16,824 nucleotides of DNA from an uncultured archaeon (GCA_937982425.1 CALJLT010000013.1:1-16824); one strand, 5' to 3'. Shown: positions 1 to 7,079, counted from the stretch's first letter. Numbers and translations are program-made. The notes: generated by a model from the letters alone, not told the origin.

Positions 1-45
1 GATCGTATTCGGTGACTGGAGTTCAGACGTGTGCTCTTCCGATCT
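1..45 (+). other. Residual Illumina sequencing adapter with index (not genomic)
   Basis: Bases 12-45 match the Illumina TruSeq read-2 adapter, beginning GTGACTGGAG and ending CTTCCGATCT. The preceding GAT is the end of the P7 segment, and the eight bases between (4-11, CGTATTCG) sit where an i7 index belongs. Genomic sequence starts at about base 46. This is an untrimmed library artefact at the contig edge and should be removed before any comparison. The identification rests on recalling the adapter sequence. Confidence 0.97.
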
Positions 46-56
46 TTCAAAATTAA

Positions 57-500
57 ATGGAAAGAGTTATTTTAACTGAAACTAATTTTAGTCGATTAAA
101 AGAATTTGTTAAAAAAAATAAGGGAAAAGAGATTGTCTTTAGTTCAAATGATGATGACTTAAATAGAAAAGTTTTAGAAAAATTAGAAGTAAATTTTATT
201 CTTATTAAACTTGAAAACAGGAAAGATTACCTGAAACAGAGAAATTCTGGGCTTAATGAAGTTATGGTTACAATTGCTAAGAAAAAGAATATAGGAATTG
301 GAATTGACTTTGACGAGTTGAAAGAATCTAAAGATAAAGAAAAAATTCTTTCAAGGATAAGGCAAAATATTTCATTATGTAAAAGAGTCAAAGTTAGAAT
401 GAAATTTTTTTCAGAAAATGAACAGGATGCTTATTTCCTAAAATCTCTTGGGTTAGTTTTAGGTATGCCTACTTGGATGGTTAAAGAAGTTTACTATTGA
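57..500 (+). CDS. rnp3: Ribonuclease P protein subunit p30 (archaeal Rpp30/Rnp3-like)
   Basis: This is a protein subunit of archaeal RNase P, which with the catalytic RNA removes tRNA 5' leaders. The 147-residue product carries a recognisable Rpp30 C-terminal half: the RxSGLNEV segment (about residues 62-69), then a central GIGIDFDEL strand, an RIRQNISLCKR helix, and a closing LGLVLGMP motif. The family is a TIM-barrel-like fold usually over 200 residues, so this is a short form. It is not cut by the contig edge, because an in-frame TAA (54-56) lies directly before the ATG at 57. No promoter can be read because adapter sequence ends at 45. The last 7 bases overlap the 3' end of the convergent pilin-like gene. 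Assignment is by family pattern recognition. Confidence 0.85.
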   Translation: MERVILTETNFSRLKEFVKKNKGKEIVFSSNDDDLNRKVLEKLEVNFILIKLENRKDYLKQRNSGLNEVMVTIAKKKNIGIGIDFDELKESKDKEKILSRIRQNISLCKRVKVRMKFFSENEQDAYFLKSLGLVLGMPTWMVKEVYY

Positions 501-1795
501 GTGCATCCCCAATCGGTTTGCCAAACCTTAAATTGATCTCCTGAAGAAATATTTCCGTCAGTAACATTTAATCTTATGTAATAGAAATTATTAGCTGTGT
601 AGCTGTATTCTCTTATTTTCAAACATCTTGTTTCAGAACCAGAATAAAATTTTACAAAATAATTTTCCTGAATTGAAATTCCTGAACCCAAATTCCCTGA
701 AGAAAAGTATTCTACACTTCCTAAATTTGGAGCCCATGTTTGAGAAACTGTTGCTGTTGAAGATCCAGAAGAAGTTCCTCCTACTAAGGGAATTTCAGCT
801 ATACATTGACCGCCTAAGCAAACTTCTCCTGACTCACAATCACTATGTTCAAGACATTCTGGGCTACAAAGAGCTCCTTGGGGAGTGGTTTCGCATTCTT
901 GATTAGGGGGACAAGTCTCGTAAAATTGTTCTGTATCTGTATAATTACATATAGAATTAGTATTACAATACCAAGTTCTATTTGTTTGCCACCTTTGATT
1001 TGTGTTCTTACAAAAAAGATCTCCTATTATCTCACTACTTGGGCAATCGGAATTTGAAGCACATTCTTTATTTTCTAAAACGCACTCTCCATTTGAACAA
1101 ATTTTATTATCTTCACAAGTTTGATATACTTGAAGTTCTGAATAAGAATTACATTTTAAAAGATTATTACATTCCCAAATTGTTTTATAAGCGTAAACTT
1201 TTTTTGGGTCATTAGGAGAGGGGTAACATCCCTTCGTACCCATTATCCATTCATCTTCTCCACATTGTGACGCAACACTACATTTTGCTCCTTGCCCGAC
1301 GCCATTAGTATTTGAACTTGAAGCTCCTGGGCTATTTTCTGCAAGACCTTTTATTGTATCTGTGATTCTTCCTATTTGAGTTGTAGAATCTGGAAGAAGG
1401 ATTATTGGGGCAACAGACACTTCATAAACTTCGTATATATTCAAATCTGGCCTTGTACTTAAATCTAAAACAAAAGTTCTTTCGGCCAATTCTAAAAATT
1501 CTGAAACTTCCATATCAAAAACTTCTGATGAATCCTTGTCTCTAACGATTAATTTTATTCCTGCTAAGTTTCCTTCTCCCACTTCTCTTAAAACTCTTAC
1601 TGAAGTTTTATTTCCCTCATAATCCATATTTACAGATTTAATCTTTAGATTTATAGTTAACTTATCCAAGGAAATTTTTTTTGTTTGAGAAAAAATAGTT
1701 CCATTCAAAACCGCCCAAATTCCGGCAATTGCGATTAGAATTAAAAGAATAATGATTATTGTAGTAACTACTTCAGACAAACCTCTTTTATTCAT
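494..1795 (-). CDS. Pilin-like cysteine-rich surface protein with class III signal peptide
   Basis: The product (433 aa) is a predicted extracellular, membrane-anchored or pilus-assembled protein. The N-terminus MNKRG-LSEVVTT followed by about 20 hydrophobic residues is the archaeal type IV pilin/archaellin signal, normally cut after the Gly by a prepilin peptidase. A beta-type domain follows (about residues 35-150), then a Ser/Gly/Asn linker, then a cysteine-rich zone (about 170-335) with repeated CxxxSDCxxGxxCxxGxC-like units that suggest small disulfide-bonded modules. The last 100 residues are Ser/Gly/Tyr-rich. Several N-x-S/T sequons fit a glycosylated surface protein. A TATA-like element at 1817-1824 lies 25-26 nt before the ATG. 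The gene is divergent from pheS. Its exact role (adhesin, minor pilin or surface layer) is not visible. Confidence 0.8.
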   Translation of the reverse strand: MNKRGLSEVVTTIIIILLILIAIAGIWAVLNGTIFSQTKKISLDKLTINLKIKSVNMDYEGNKTSVRVLREVGEGNLAGIKLIVRDKDSSEVFDMEVSEFLELAERTFVLDLSTRPDLNIYEVYEVSVAPIILLPDSTTQIGRITDTIKGLAENSPGASSSNTNGVGQGAKCSVASQCGEDEWIMGTKGCYPSPNDPKKVYAYKTIWECNNLLKCNSYSELQVYQTCEDNKICSNGECVLENKECASNSDCPSSEIIGDLFCKNTNQRWQTNRTWYCNTNSICNYTDTEQFYETCPPNQECETTPQGALCSPECLEHSDCESGEVCLGGQCIAEIPLVGGTSSGSSTATVSQTWAPNLGSVEYFSSGNLGSGISIQENYFVKFYSGSETRCLKIREYSYTANNFYYIRLNVTDGNISSGDQFKVWQTDWGCTQ

Positions 1796-1816
1796 GTTTC
1801 AAGAAGTATTTTTTTG

Positions 1817-1824
1817 TTTATAAT
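1817..1824 (-). promoter_or_regulatory. Candidate BoxA/TATA of the pilin-like gene
   Basis: Read on the minus strand this is ATTATAAA, centred 25-26 nt upstream of the ATG ending at 1795. Transcription starting 25-27 nt downstream would give a leaderless mRNA, as for most units in this window. Confidence 0.5.
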
Positions 1825-1844
1825 TATTTTGATTTAAAACAAAG

Positions 1845-1853
1845 CTTTTTAAT
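1845..1853 (+). promoter_or_regulatory. Candidate BoxA of the pheS-HIT-pheT operon
   Basis: CTTTTTAAT is centred 26 nt before the ATG at 1875 but only 8 nt before the alternative TTG at 1857. It therefore supports the ATG start of pheS and a leaderless transcript. Confidence 0.55.
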
Positions 1854-1874
1854 TGCTTGAAACTATTTTATTTA

Positions 1875-3383
1875 ATGGAAAAGATTATAGAATCTTTGAG
1901 TCCAAACGAAAGGAAAATCTTACCTTATTTGGAGGACAATTTGATTGATATTTGTAAAAAATCTAATTTAGATAAAGTGGCGGTTCTTAGAGCATTAGAA
2001 TATCTTCAAAACAAGAAATTAATTGAAATTGAAAGTGAAAAAAAGAAGATAATAAACATAGGATTAAATGGCGCTCTTTACAAAAAGAAGGGTCTTCCAG
2101 AAAGAAGATTATTAAGTGTTCTTGATCAGAGAAGAATTTTGTCTTTAAATGAAGCTCAAAAAGAAGCCGAATTAAACGATGATGAATTCAAAGTTTCAAT
2201 AGGTGTTTTAAAAAAGAAGGCACTTATTGATTTAAAGAATGGGAAGATTGTTTTAAATTCCAATAAAGAGGAAATTACTAAAAAAAGTTTGGAAGAAATT
2301 TTCTTGGATACACTTCCTAGGGAAATGGAAAATTTGAAACCCGAAGAGAATTTTGCACTTAATGAATTGAAAAAAAGAAGAGGGATTATTGAAATTGAGG
2401 AAGAAAAAAAGATAGCCATTAAAATTAACGAACTTGGGAAAAAAATTATGAATTCCAAGGAATTAAGTAAAGATTTAATTGAACAAATAACCCCGGATTT
2501 ATTGAAATCTGAAAAAAATTGGAAGGGTAAAAAATTTAGAAGGTATGATGTTTCGTTTTCAGTTCCAAAAATTTATGGTGGAAAAAGGCATTTTGTTAAT
2601 TCATCTATAGATTATGCTCGTAAAATATGGACAGAAATGGGTTTTGAAGAAATGAAAGGGAATTATATTCAAAGTAGTTTTTGGAATTTCGATTCTCTAT
2701 TTACAGCCCAAGATCATCCAGTTAGAGAAATGCAAGATACTTTTTTTATAGATAGAAAAATTGAAAATTCGAATAAAAAATTGATTGAAGAAATAAAAAA
2801 AGCCCATGAAAAAGGAGTTGATAAAAGTAAAGGATGGAAATATGAATGGAATTTGGAACTTTCTAAAAAACTTTGTTTAAGGACACACACAACAGTTTTG
2901 TCTGCACAAACACTTTCTAATCTTAAAAAAGAGGATTTGCCTAAAAAGTTCTTCGCGATAGGAAAATGTTTTAGAAACGAAACAGTTGATTGGAGTCATG
3001 GTTTTGAGTTTAATCAAACAGAAGGAATTGTTATAGATAAAAATGCAACTTTTCAGCATTTAATTGGATACTTAAAAGAATTCTATAAGAAAATGGGATT
3101 TGATAATATAAGAATCAGGCCGGCATATTTCCCTTACACAGAACCTTCTTTGGAAATTGATGCTTGGCATTCTGAAAAAAAAGTTTGGTTGGAATTGGGG
3201 GGAGCAGGAATATTTAGGCCCGAAGTTGTGATTCCTCTTTTTGGAGAATATATTCCAGTTTTAGCTTGGGGGCCTGGATTTGACAGGATATTAATGGATT
3301 ATTATCAAATAAAGGATCTTAGAGAATTATATAAAAATAATATTTCCCAACTTAGAGAAATAAAAACTTGGATGAAAAATTAA
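1875..3383 (+). CDS. pheS: Phenylalanyl-tRNA synthetase alpha subunit (archaeal type)
   Basis: This is the catalytic subunit of the (alpha-beta)2 PheRS that charges tRNA-Phe in the cytoplasm. The 502-residue product has the archaeal/eukaryotic layout. An N-terminal set of winged-helix-like domains (about 1-190, MEKIIESLSPNERKI onward) is followed by the class II catalytic core. Visible motifs are the GKCFRNE segment of motif 2 (about 363-369), then WSHGFEFNQTEG, the WLELGGAGIFRPEV stretch, and motif 3 GPGFDR (466-471). The frame is open further upstream to a TTG at 1857. The ATG at 1875 is preferred because it is the first ATG, matches the family N-terminus and fits the BoxA distance. The HIT gene starts 1 bp after its stop and pheT follows, forming a tight operon. 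Confidence 0.95.
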   Translation: MEKIIESLSPNERKILPYLEDNLIDICKKSNLDKVAVLRALEYLQNKKLIEIESEKKKIINIGLNGALYKKKGLPERRLLSVLDQRRILSLNEAQKEAELNDDEFKVSIGVLKKKALIDLKNGKIVLNSNKEEITKKSLEEIFLDTLPREMENLKPEENFALNELKKRRGIIEIEEEKKIAIKINELGKKIMNSKELSKDLIEQITPDLLKSEKNWKGKKFRRYDVSFSVPKIYGGKRHFVNSSIDYARKIWTEMGFEEMKGNYIQSSFWNFDSLFTAQDHPVREMQDTFFIDRKIENSNKKLIEEIKKAHEKGVDKSKGWKYEWNLELSKKLCLRTHTTVLSAQTLSNLKKEDLPKKFFAIGKCFRNETVDWSHGFEFNQTEGIVIDKNATFQHLIGYLKEFYKKMGFDNIRIRPAYFPYTEPSLEIDAWHSEKKVWLELGGAGIFRPEVVIPLFGEYIPVLAWGPGFDRILMDYYQIKDLRELYKNNISQLREIKTWMKN

Positions 3384-3384
3384 A

Positions 3385-3789
3385 ATGAAAAAAGATTGCG
3401 TATTTTGTCAAATAATAGAAAATAAAATTCCTAGTTATAAAATCTTAGAGGACCCGGACCACCTTGCTATTTTAGATATTTTTCCAAATACCGAGGGGCA
3501 CACTTTAATAATAACAAAAGGACATTACGAAACTATTTTTGAAATTCCCGAGGAGGTTTTAGCTAAAACTAATTTATTTGTTAAAAAAGTTTCAAACTTA
3601 TTAAAGAAAAAACTAAAAATAGATGGATTGAATATTTTCAATTCAAATGGGAAAATTGCTCAGCAAGAAATTCCTCATTATCACATTCATTTAATTCCGA
3701 GGTATAAGGATGAAAAATTTAATATTGTTTTTGAAAATAAAACTAAAGAAAAAAACTTTGGAGAAATTTTAAAAAAATTAAAAGAATAA
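3385..3789 (+). CDS. HIT-family (histidine triad) nucleotide hydrolase/transferase
   Basis: HIT proteins hydrolyse or transfer nucleoside monophosphates from substrates such as AMP-lysine, aminoacyl-AMP, Ap4A or AMP-NH2. The 134-residue length is normal for the family. The catalytic triad HYHIHL is at residues 98-103, followed by IPRY. The N-terminal CVFCQIIENKIPS block (Cys5, Cys8) and the EGHTLIITKGHY strand region are standard for the HINT-like branch. The gene lies between pheS and pheT with 1-bp gaps on both sides, each of the form TAA-A-ATG, so it is co-transcribed with both PheRS subunits. That context makes cleavage of aminoacyl-adenylates leaked by PheRS a reasonable but untested guess. 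The family is certain; the substrate is not. Confidence 0.93.
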   Translation: MKKDCVFCQIIENKIPSYKILEDPDHLAILDIFPNTEGHTLIITKGHYETIFEIPEEVLAKTNLFVKKVSNLLKKKLKIDGLNIFNSNGKIAQQEIPHYHIHLIPRYKDEKFNIVFENKTKEKNFGEILKKLKE

Positions 3790-3790
3790 A

Positions 3791-5431
3791 ATGGCAAGCG
3801 TAAAATTTGATAGAAAAATCTTTGAAAAAGAAATAGGAAAATTAAATGAAGAATTGAAAAATAAGATTGCTTTATTTGGAACAACAATTGAAAGTTTAAA
3901 TGAAAAAGAAATTGAATTGGATGTTACCCCAAATAGACCAGATTTACTTAGTTATCATGGTTTTAGAAGAAGTTTTTTAAGTTTTTTAGGTAAAAAAACA
4001 GGATTAAAAAGTTATGCATTAAATAAACCTGAAAAAAATTACGAAATTATTGTTTCATCTTCGGTTAAAGAAGTGCGACCTTACACTGTTTGTGCAATAG
4101 TTAAAAATTTAGAATTTGACGATAATAAAATAAAAGAGATTATAGATTTGCAAGAAAAAATTCATGCTACACTTGGAAGAAAAAGAAAGAAATTGGCTAT
4201 TGGAATTTATCCTTTAGATAAGATAAATCTTCCAATAACTTACGAAGCAAGAGAGCCAGATAAAATAAAATTTATTCCATTGGAATCAGATAAAGAAATG
4301 TCTGGATTGCAAATTTTACAAAATCATGAATCTGGAAAAGCATACTCTCATCTTTTAGCAGGTAAGATTAAATTTCCTGTTTTCATTGATAAAGAAAATA
4401 AAATTCTATCTATGCCCCCGATAATAAATTCTGAAGAAACTGGAAGAGTTACTTCAAAAACAAAAGAGGTTTTTATAGAGTGTTCTGGTTTTGATTTGAA
4501 TTTACTTGAAAAATGTTTAGATATAATCGTTTCTATTTTTGGAGAAATGGGAGGAAAAATTTATCAAATGAAAGTGGGGGGAAAAGTTTATCCGAATATG
4601 AAAATAGATGAAAATCCTATTTCTCTGGAAAGGGTAAATAAATTATTAGGATTAAATTTAAAAGAAAAAGAAATTAAAGATTTGTTAGAAAAAATGGGGC
4701 ACTCTTATGAAAAAGGCATAGTTAAGACCCCATCTTGGAGAACAGATATTCTTCATGAAGTTGATTTTATCGAAGACATTGCAATAGCATATGGATATGA
4801 CAAATTTGAGTATAAGATTCCAGAAATTTCTACAATTGGAAAAGAAAATTCTGAAGAGATTATAAAAAGGAAAATTTCGGAAATTTTAATTGGATTAAAA
4901 TTAATTGAAACATCAAATTATCATTTGACGAAAAAAGAGGATCAATTTGTTAAGATGGGAATTAATGAAAAACAGGAAAAGAATTTTTTGGAAGTTGAAA
5001 ATTCTAAAACTGAATTTAATTTATTAAGAAAAGATTTGACACATTATTTATTAAAGATTTTTTCAGAGAATATTGATAATGAATATCCTCAAAAAATATT
5101 CGAAATTGGAAGAATCTTTAAATTAAATTCTCAAGAAAACATTGAAGAAATAGAAAAATTGAGTATTGGATGTGCTCCTGGGAACTTTACAGAAGTAAAA
5201 CAAATATTGGATTATTTATTCAAAAATTTAGGATTAGAAATAAATGTAAAAGAACAAGAAAAAGCTGAAAGTTTCTTTATAGAAGGGAGATGTGCAAATA
5301 TTATTTTTGAAAATAAAATAATAGGATATCTTGGAGAAATTCATCCTAAAATATTAAGGAATTGGAAAATAAAAATGCCAGTTAGTTTGTTAGAAATTGA
5401 TTTAAGTGAAATTTTTAAAAAATTTAATTAA
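3791..5431 (+). CDS. pheT: Phenylalanyl-tRNA synthetase beta subunit (archaeal type)
   Basis: This is the non-catalytic beta subunit of PheRS, which completes the tetramer, contributes to tRNA binding and usually carries the editing site. The 546-residue length is that of the shorter archaeal/eukaryotic beta form rather than the roughly 790-residue bacterial one. In order one can see the N-terminal VTPNRPDLLSYHGFRR segment, a B3/B4-like region (about 90-270), the B5 DNA-binding-like domain (about 270-340, with ISLERVNKLLGLNLKEKEI and TPSWRTDI) running into HEVDFIEDIAIAYGYD, then the inactive class II-like core ending in YLGEIHPKIL. It starts 1 bp after the HIT gene stop. Its TAA overlaps by 4 bp the stop of the convergent membrane-protein gene. 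Confidence 0.95.
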   Translation: MASVKFDRKIFEKEIGKLNEELKNKIALFGTTIESLNEKEIELDVTPNRPDLLSYHGFRRSFLSFLGKKTGLKSYALNKPEKNYEIIVSSSVKEVRPYTVCAIVKNLEFDDNKIKEIIDLQEKIHATLGRKRKKLAIGIYPLDKINLPITYEAREPDKIKFIPLESDKEMSGLQILQNHESGKAYSHLLAGKIKFPVFIDKENKILSMPPIINSEETGRVTSKTKEVFIECSGFDLNLLEKCLDIIVSIFGEMGGKIYQMKVGGKVYPNMKIDENPISLERVNKLLGLNLKEKEIKDLLEKMGHSYEKGIVKTPSWRTDILHEVDFIEDIAIAYGYDKFEYKIPEISTIGKENSEEIIKRKISEILIGLKLIETSNYHLTKKEDQFVKMGINEKQEKNFLEVENSKTEFNLLRKDLTHYLLKIFSENIDNEYPQKIFEIGRIFKLNSQENIEEIEKLSIGCAPGNFTEVKQILDYLFKNLGLEINVKEQEKAESFFIEGRCANIIFENKIIGYLGEIHPKILRNWKIKMPVSLLEIDLSEIFKKFN

Positions 5432-5721
5432 TTTTTTCTTCTAGCTTTTCCAATTAAATAAAAAGTTAATTCTAAAATTAAAGAAAGTAAGATTAATGAA
5501 CCAGATAAAATAGCTATTAGTCCAAAGAAAATATAAACAGATTCGATAGAAATCAAAAGATAAGCAGAGTACGAAAGAATAAAAATAACTACTGAAGTGA
5601 AAAGTAACTTTGCAGTTTTCATTTTTTTCTTTTCTATTACTTTTTCAAAATTTTTAGTAGGAGATTTCTTAATGGGCTTCTTTTTAGAAACTTTTTTCTT
5701 AACCACCTTCTTTTTTACCAT
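5428..5721 (-). CDS. Small two-helix membrane protein with Lys-rich N-terminus
   Basis: The 97-residue product is of unknown function. Its first 35 residues are a strongly basic, lysine-repeat tail (KKK and KKV repeats). Two hydrophobic segments follow (about 39-58 and 65-90), and the end is a basic GKARRKN. Positive charges at both ends suggest that both termini face the cytoplasm, with the tail free to contact nucleic acid, ribosomes or lipid headgroups. The start is the first ATG, and a TATA-like element at 5743-5751 lies 26 nt upstream. The 3' end overlaps pheT by 4 bp. No family is recognised, so this is a conserved-hypothetical type of call; the reading frame itself looks real. Confidence 0.7.
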   Translation of the reverse strand: MVKKKVVKKKVSKKKPIKKSPTKNFEKVIEKKKMKTAKLLFTSVVIFILSYSAYLLISIESVYIFFGLIAILSGSLILLSLILELTFYLIGKARRKN

Positions 5722-5742
5722 GGTAGAACATATATTTTAAAG

Positions 5743-5751
5743 TATATAAAT
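5743..5751 (-). promoter_or_regulatory. Candidate BoxA of the Lys-rich membrane protein gene
   Basis: ATTTATATA on the minus strand is centred 26 nt upstream of the ATG that ends at 5721. It is one of the clearest TATA matches in the window. Confidence 0.6.
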
Positions 5752-5766
5752 ATTTCCTTAAAGTTT

Positions 5767-5801
5767 ATTCCAAATTTCAGTACTTTTTTTAGTTTTGGAA
5801 T
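5767..5801 (-). terminator. Possible 3' hairpin downstream of the 100-aa membrane protein gene
   Basis: ATTCCAAA (5767-5774) pairs exactly with TTTGGAAT (5794-5801), with a T-rich loop between. It sits just after the stop codon of the minus-strand gene ending at 5805. The role as terminator or transcript-end structure is an inference; archaeal termination depends mainly on T-runs. Confidence 0.3.
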
Positions 5802-5804
5802 TAG

Positions 5805-6107
5805 TTAAGTTTTTTCATCTGTGGATTTCCAATCTTTGTGAATGGCATAGTTTGTTATTGATTTCATATTTGAAACTGCCCCACTAAACCAAGAAAAATA
5901 AAGCTTTCCTGCGTTCTTCCATCCGTCAAAAGTTTTGAAATCTAAATCTTTTCCTTTTATTGCAAGGTTTATGGTTACGTAACCGAAGATAAGTAAACCT
6001 ATTATTGCAATTGCAAATAATTTATGTTTCATTCTTTTAAATTCAACTAAAAGCCATATGACTATAACTAAAGTGGCTATTATAAAAAAAGTTACACCAA
6101 ATGCCAT
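5805..6107 (-). CDS. Small membrane protein, unknown function
   Basis: The 100-residue product has two hydrophobic segments: residues 1-22 (MAFGVTFFIIATLVIVIWLL) and about 30-50 (LFAIAIIGLLIFGYVTINLA). A basic EFKRMKHK loop separates them. The remaining 50 residues are soluble, aromatic and charged (DFKTFDGWKNAGKLYFSWFSG). By the positive-inside rule the loop is cytoplasmic and both the N-terminus and the C-terminal half are outside. A CTTTTTATA box at 6129-6137 is 26 nt upstream of the ATG, supporting this start. No known family is recognised. Its upstream region is shared divergently with tRNA-Gln. Confidence 0.65.
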   Translation of the reverse strand: MAFGVTFFIIATLVIVIWLLVEFKRMKHKLFAIAIIGLLIFGYVTINLAIKGKDLDFKTFDGWKNAGKLYFSWFSGAVSNMKSITNYAIHKDWKSTDEKT

Positions 6108-6128
6108 TTTTTAATAAAGATAAATGAA

Positions 6129-6137
6129 TATAAAAAG
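6129..6137 (-). promoter_or_regulatory. Candidate BoxA of the 100-aa membrane protein gene
   Basis: CTTTTTATA on the minus strand is centred 26 nt before the ATG ending at 6107. Confidence 0.5.
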
Positions 6138-6149
6138 TTTTGGGGAAGA

Positions 6150-6158
6150 TTTATAAAA
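6150..6158 (+). promoter_or_regulatory. Candidate BoxA of tRNA-Gln
   Basis: TTTATAAAA is centred 27 nt upstream of the mature tRNA 5' end at 6181, which would place transcription initiation at or next to the tRNA's first base. Confidence 0.5.
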
Positions 6159-6180
6159 AAAATAGGGTTGATTTTATTAT

Positions 6181-6253
6181 AGCCCCATAGTACAGCGGTC
6201 AAGTATACAAGCCTCTGGAGCTTGTGACCCCGGTTCGAATCCGGGTGGGGCTA
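6181..6253 (+). tRNA. tRNA-Gln (anticodon CTG)
   Basis: A full cloverleaf can be drawn by hand. The acceptor stem AGCCCCA (6181-6187) pairs with TGGGGCT (6246-6252), with discriminator A at 6253. The D stem is GTAC/GTAT. The anticodon stem CAAGC/GCTTG encloses the loop CTCTGGA with anticodon CTG at 6215-6217. The T arm is CCCGG-TTCGAAT-CCGGG. No intron is present and CCA is not encoded, so it must be added after transcription. In most archaea Gln-tRNA is made from Glu-tRNA by an amidotransferase; no such gene is in this window. Confidence 0.95.
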
Positions 6254-6261
6254 TCCGAAAT

Positions 6262-6271
6262 CTTTTTTAAT
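6262..6271 (+). promoter_or_regulatory. Candidate BoxA of the DAC-domain gene
   Basis: CTTTTTTAAT is centred about 26 nt before the ATG at 6292. It favours this start over the internal ATG 21 nt later, and it means the gene does not rely on the upstream tRNA promoter. Confidence 0.45.
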
Positions 6272-6291
6272 GTCTATTTTGATTTATATTT

Positions 6292-6894
6292 ATGGTAAAA
6301 GAAAAAAAACTTATGGGAATTAAAGAAACATTATTACAAGTTGGATTAAGAATTGCAAAAAGAGGAGAAGGTGCGCTGTTTGTGGTTGGAAAAGTGGATT
6401 ATGATGCATTAGTGAATCAGACGGTTCCTCCTTTCAAAATTAATGAAAATCCTAAATTGTTAGAATCTCTTGCTTTAATGGATGGAGCAGTTATAATAGA
6501 TAAGCAGGGTTTTTTGAGAGCTTATGGTGCAAGAATAAAAGTTACTAAAACTCTAAAAAATTTTGGAACGAGACATAGTGCTGCAATTAGTGCTTCAGTT
6601 AAGGGAAATTTAGTTGTTATTGTTTCTGAAGAAGATAAGAAGGTGAAAGTTTTAAGAGACGGAAAAATGATTATGCAAATTGATGCTTTGCAAAAAGATG
6701 TTGAAAAACAAATTCCGACAGCAGTTAGAATGCTTGAAAGTGTGGGAGTTGGAACGATTGGAACGATTGGAACGAGCTTGTTAGTTCCTACATTAGGAAT
6801 TGCTTTAATTCCAGGAGTAATTGTTTTTGGATCTGCTTATTATTTGGGAAAGAAATTTGATATTTTTGAAAAGTTAAAAAAATCTTTAAAATAA
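6292..6894 (+). CDS. Diadenylate cyclase (DAC/DisA_N) domain protein with C-terminal hydrophobic segment
   Basis: DAC domains join two ATP into the second messenger c-di-AMP, which in archaea is tied to osmotic and potassium balance. The 200-residue product shows the DAC signature: residues 62-80 read MDGAVIIDKQGFLRAYGA, with the DGA motif at 64-66, and GTRHSAA is at 92-98, followed by VIVSEE. The usual second motif is RHRxA; here the second Arg is Ser (RHS), so activity is uncertain. A glycine-rich hydrophobic stretch (about 147-184) could be a membrane hairpin, followed by a basic tail. It begins 38 bp after tRNA-Gln and is convergent with the small zinc-binding-type gene, with 2 bp between stop codons. 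The fold call is strong; the enzymatic call is moderate. Confidence 0.82.
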   Translation: MVKEKKLMGIKETLLQVGLRIAKRGEGALFVVGKVDYDALVNQTVPPFKINENPKLLESLALMDGAVIIDKQGFLRAYGARIKVTKTLKNFGTRHSAAISASVKGNLVVIVSEEDKKVKVLRDGKMIMQIDALQKDVEKQIPTAVRMLESVGVGTIGTIGTSLLVPTLGIALIPGVIVFGSAYYLGKKFDIFEKLKKSLK

Positions 6895-6896
6895 AA

Positions 6897-7049
6897 TTAT
6901 AATTTTATTCTGAAATCTTTGGCTTCTTTTAATTTTTGATTGTGTTGATCCATTTTTCCGCTATTTAAACATTTAAAACAAGTGTGGAAAGATCCGTCTT
7001 TTCCCTTTACTCTTCTTATTCCTTTACAGTCTCTACAAATTTCTTCCAT
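6897..7049 (-). CDS. Small CxxC...CxxC putative zinc-binding protein (50 aa)
   Basis: I translated this by hand because it is short. It reads MEEICRDCKGIRRVKGKDGS, then FHTCFKCLNSGKMDQHNQ, then a charged helical tail. With ATG 7049 as residue 1, the CxxC pairs are Cys5/Cys8 and Cys24/Cys27, spaced as in a zinc ribbon or zinc knuckle. Two ATG codons are adjacent (7050-7052 and 7047-7049). The second is preferred because the candidate BoxA at 7071-7079 is centred 26 nt from it. The stop codon is 2 bp from the convergent DAC gene's stop. Binding to RNA, ribosome or DNA is typical of such proteins but is not shown here. The coherent Cys pattern and promoter argue that it is a real gene. Confidence 0.72.
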   Translation of the reverse strand: MEEICRDCKGIRRVKGKDGSFHTCFKCLNSGKMDQHNQKLKEAKDFRIKL

Positions 7050-7070
7050 CATTTATTTAAGTTTGATTAG

Positions 7071-7079
7071 GTTTTAAAG
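7071..7079 (-). promoter_or_regulatory. Candidate BoxA of the small CxxC protein gene
   Basis: CTTTAAAAC on the minus strand is centred 26 nt from the ATG ending at 7049 and 23 nt from the one ending at 7052. This favours the second of the two tandem ATGs. Confidence 0.45.

Noticed and set aside
628..1215. Three plus-strand frames opposite the pilin-like gene
   Set aside because: They are antisense shadows of a clearly coding, Cys-patterned gene and have no promoter or family features.
1857..1874. TTG start for pheS six codons upstream
   Set aside because: The BoxA lies only 8 nt before it, and the ATG at 1875 gives the normal PheS N-terminus.
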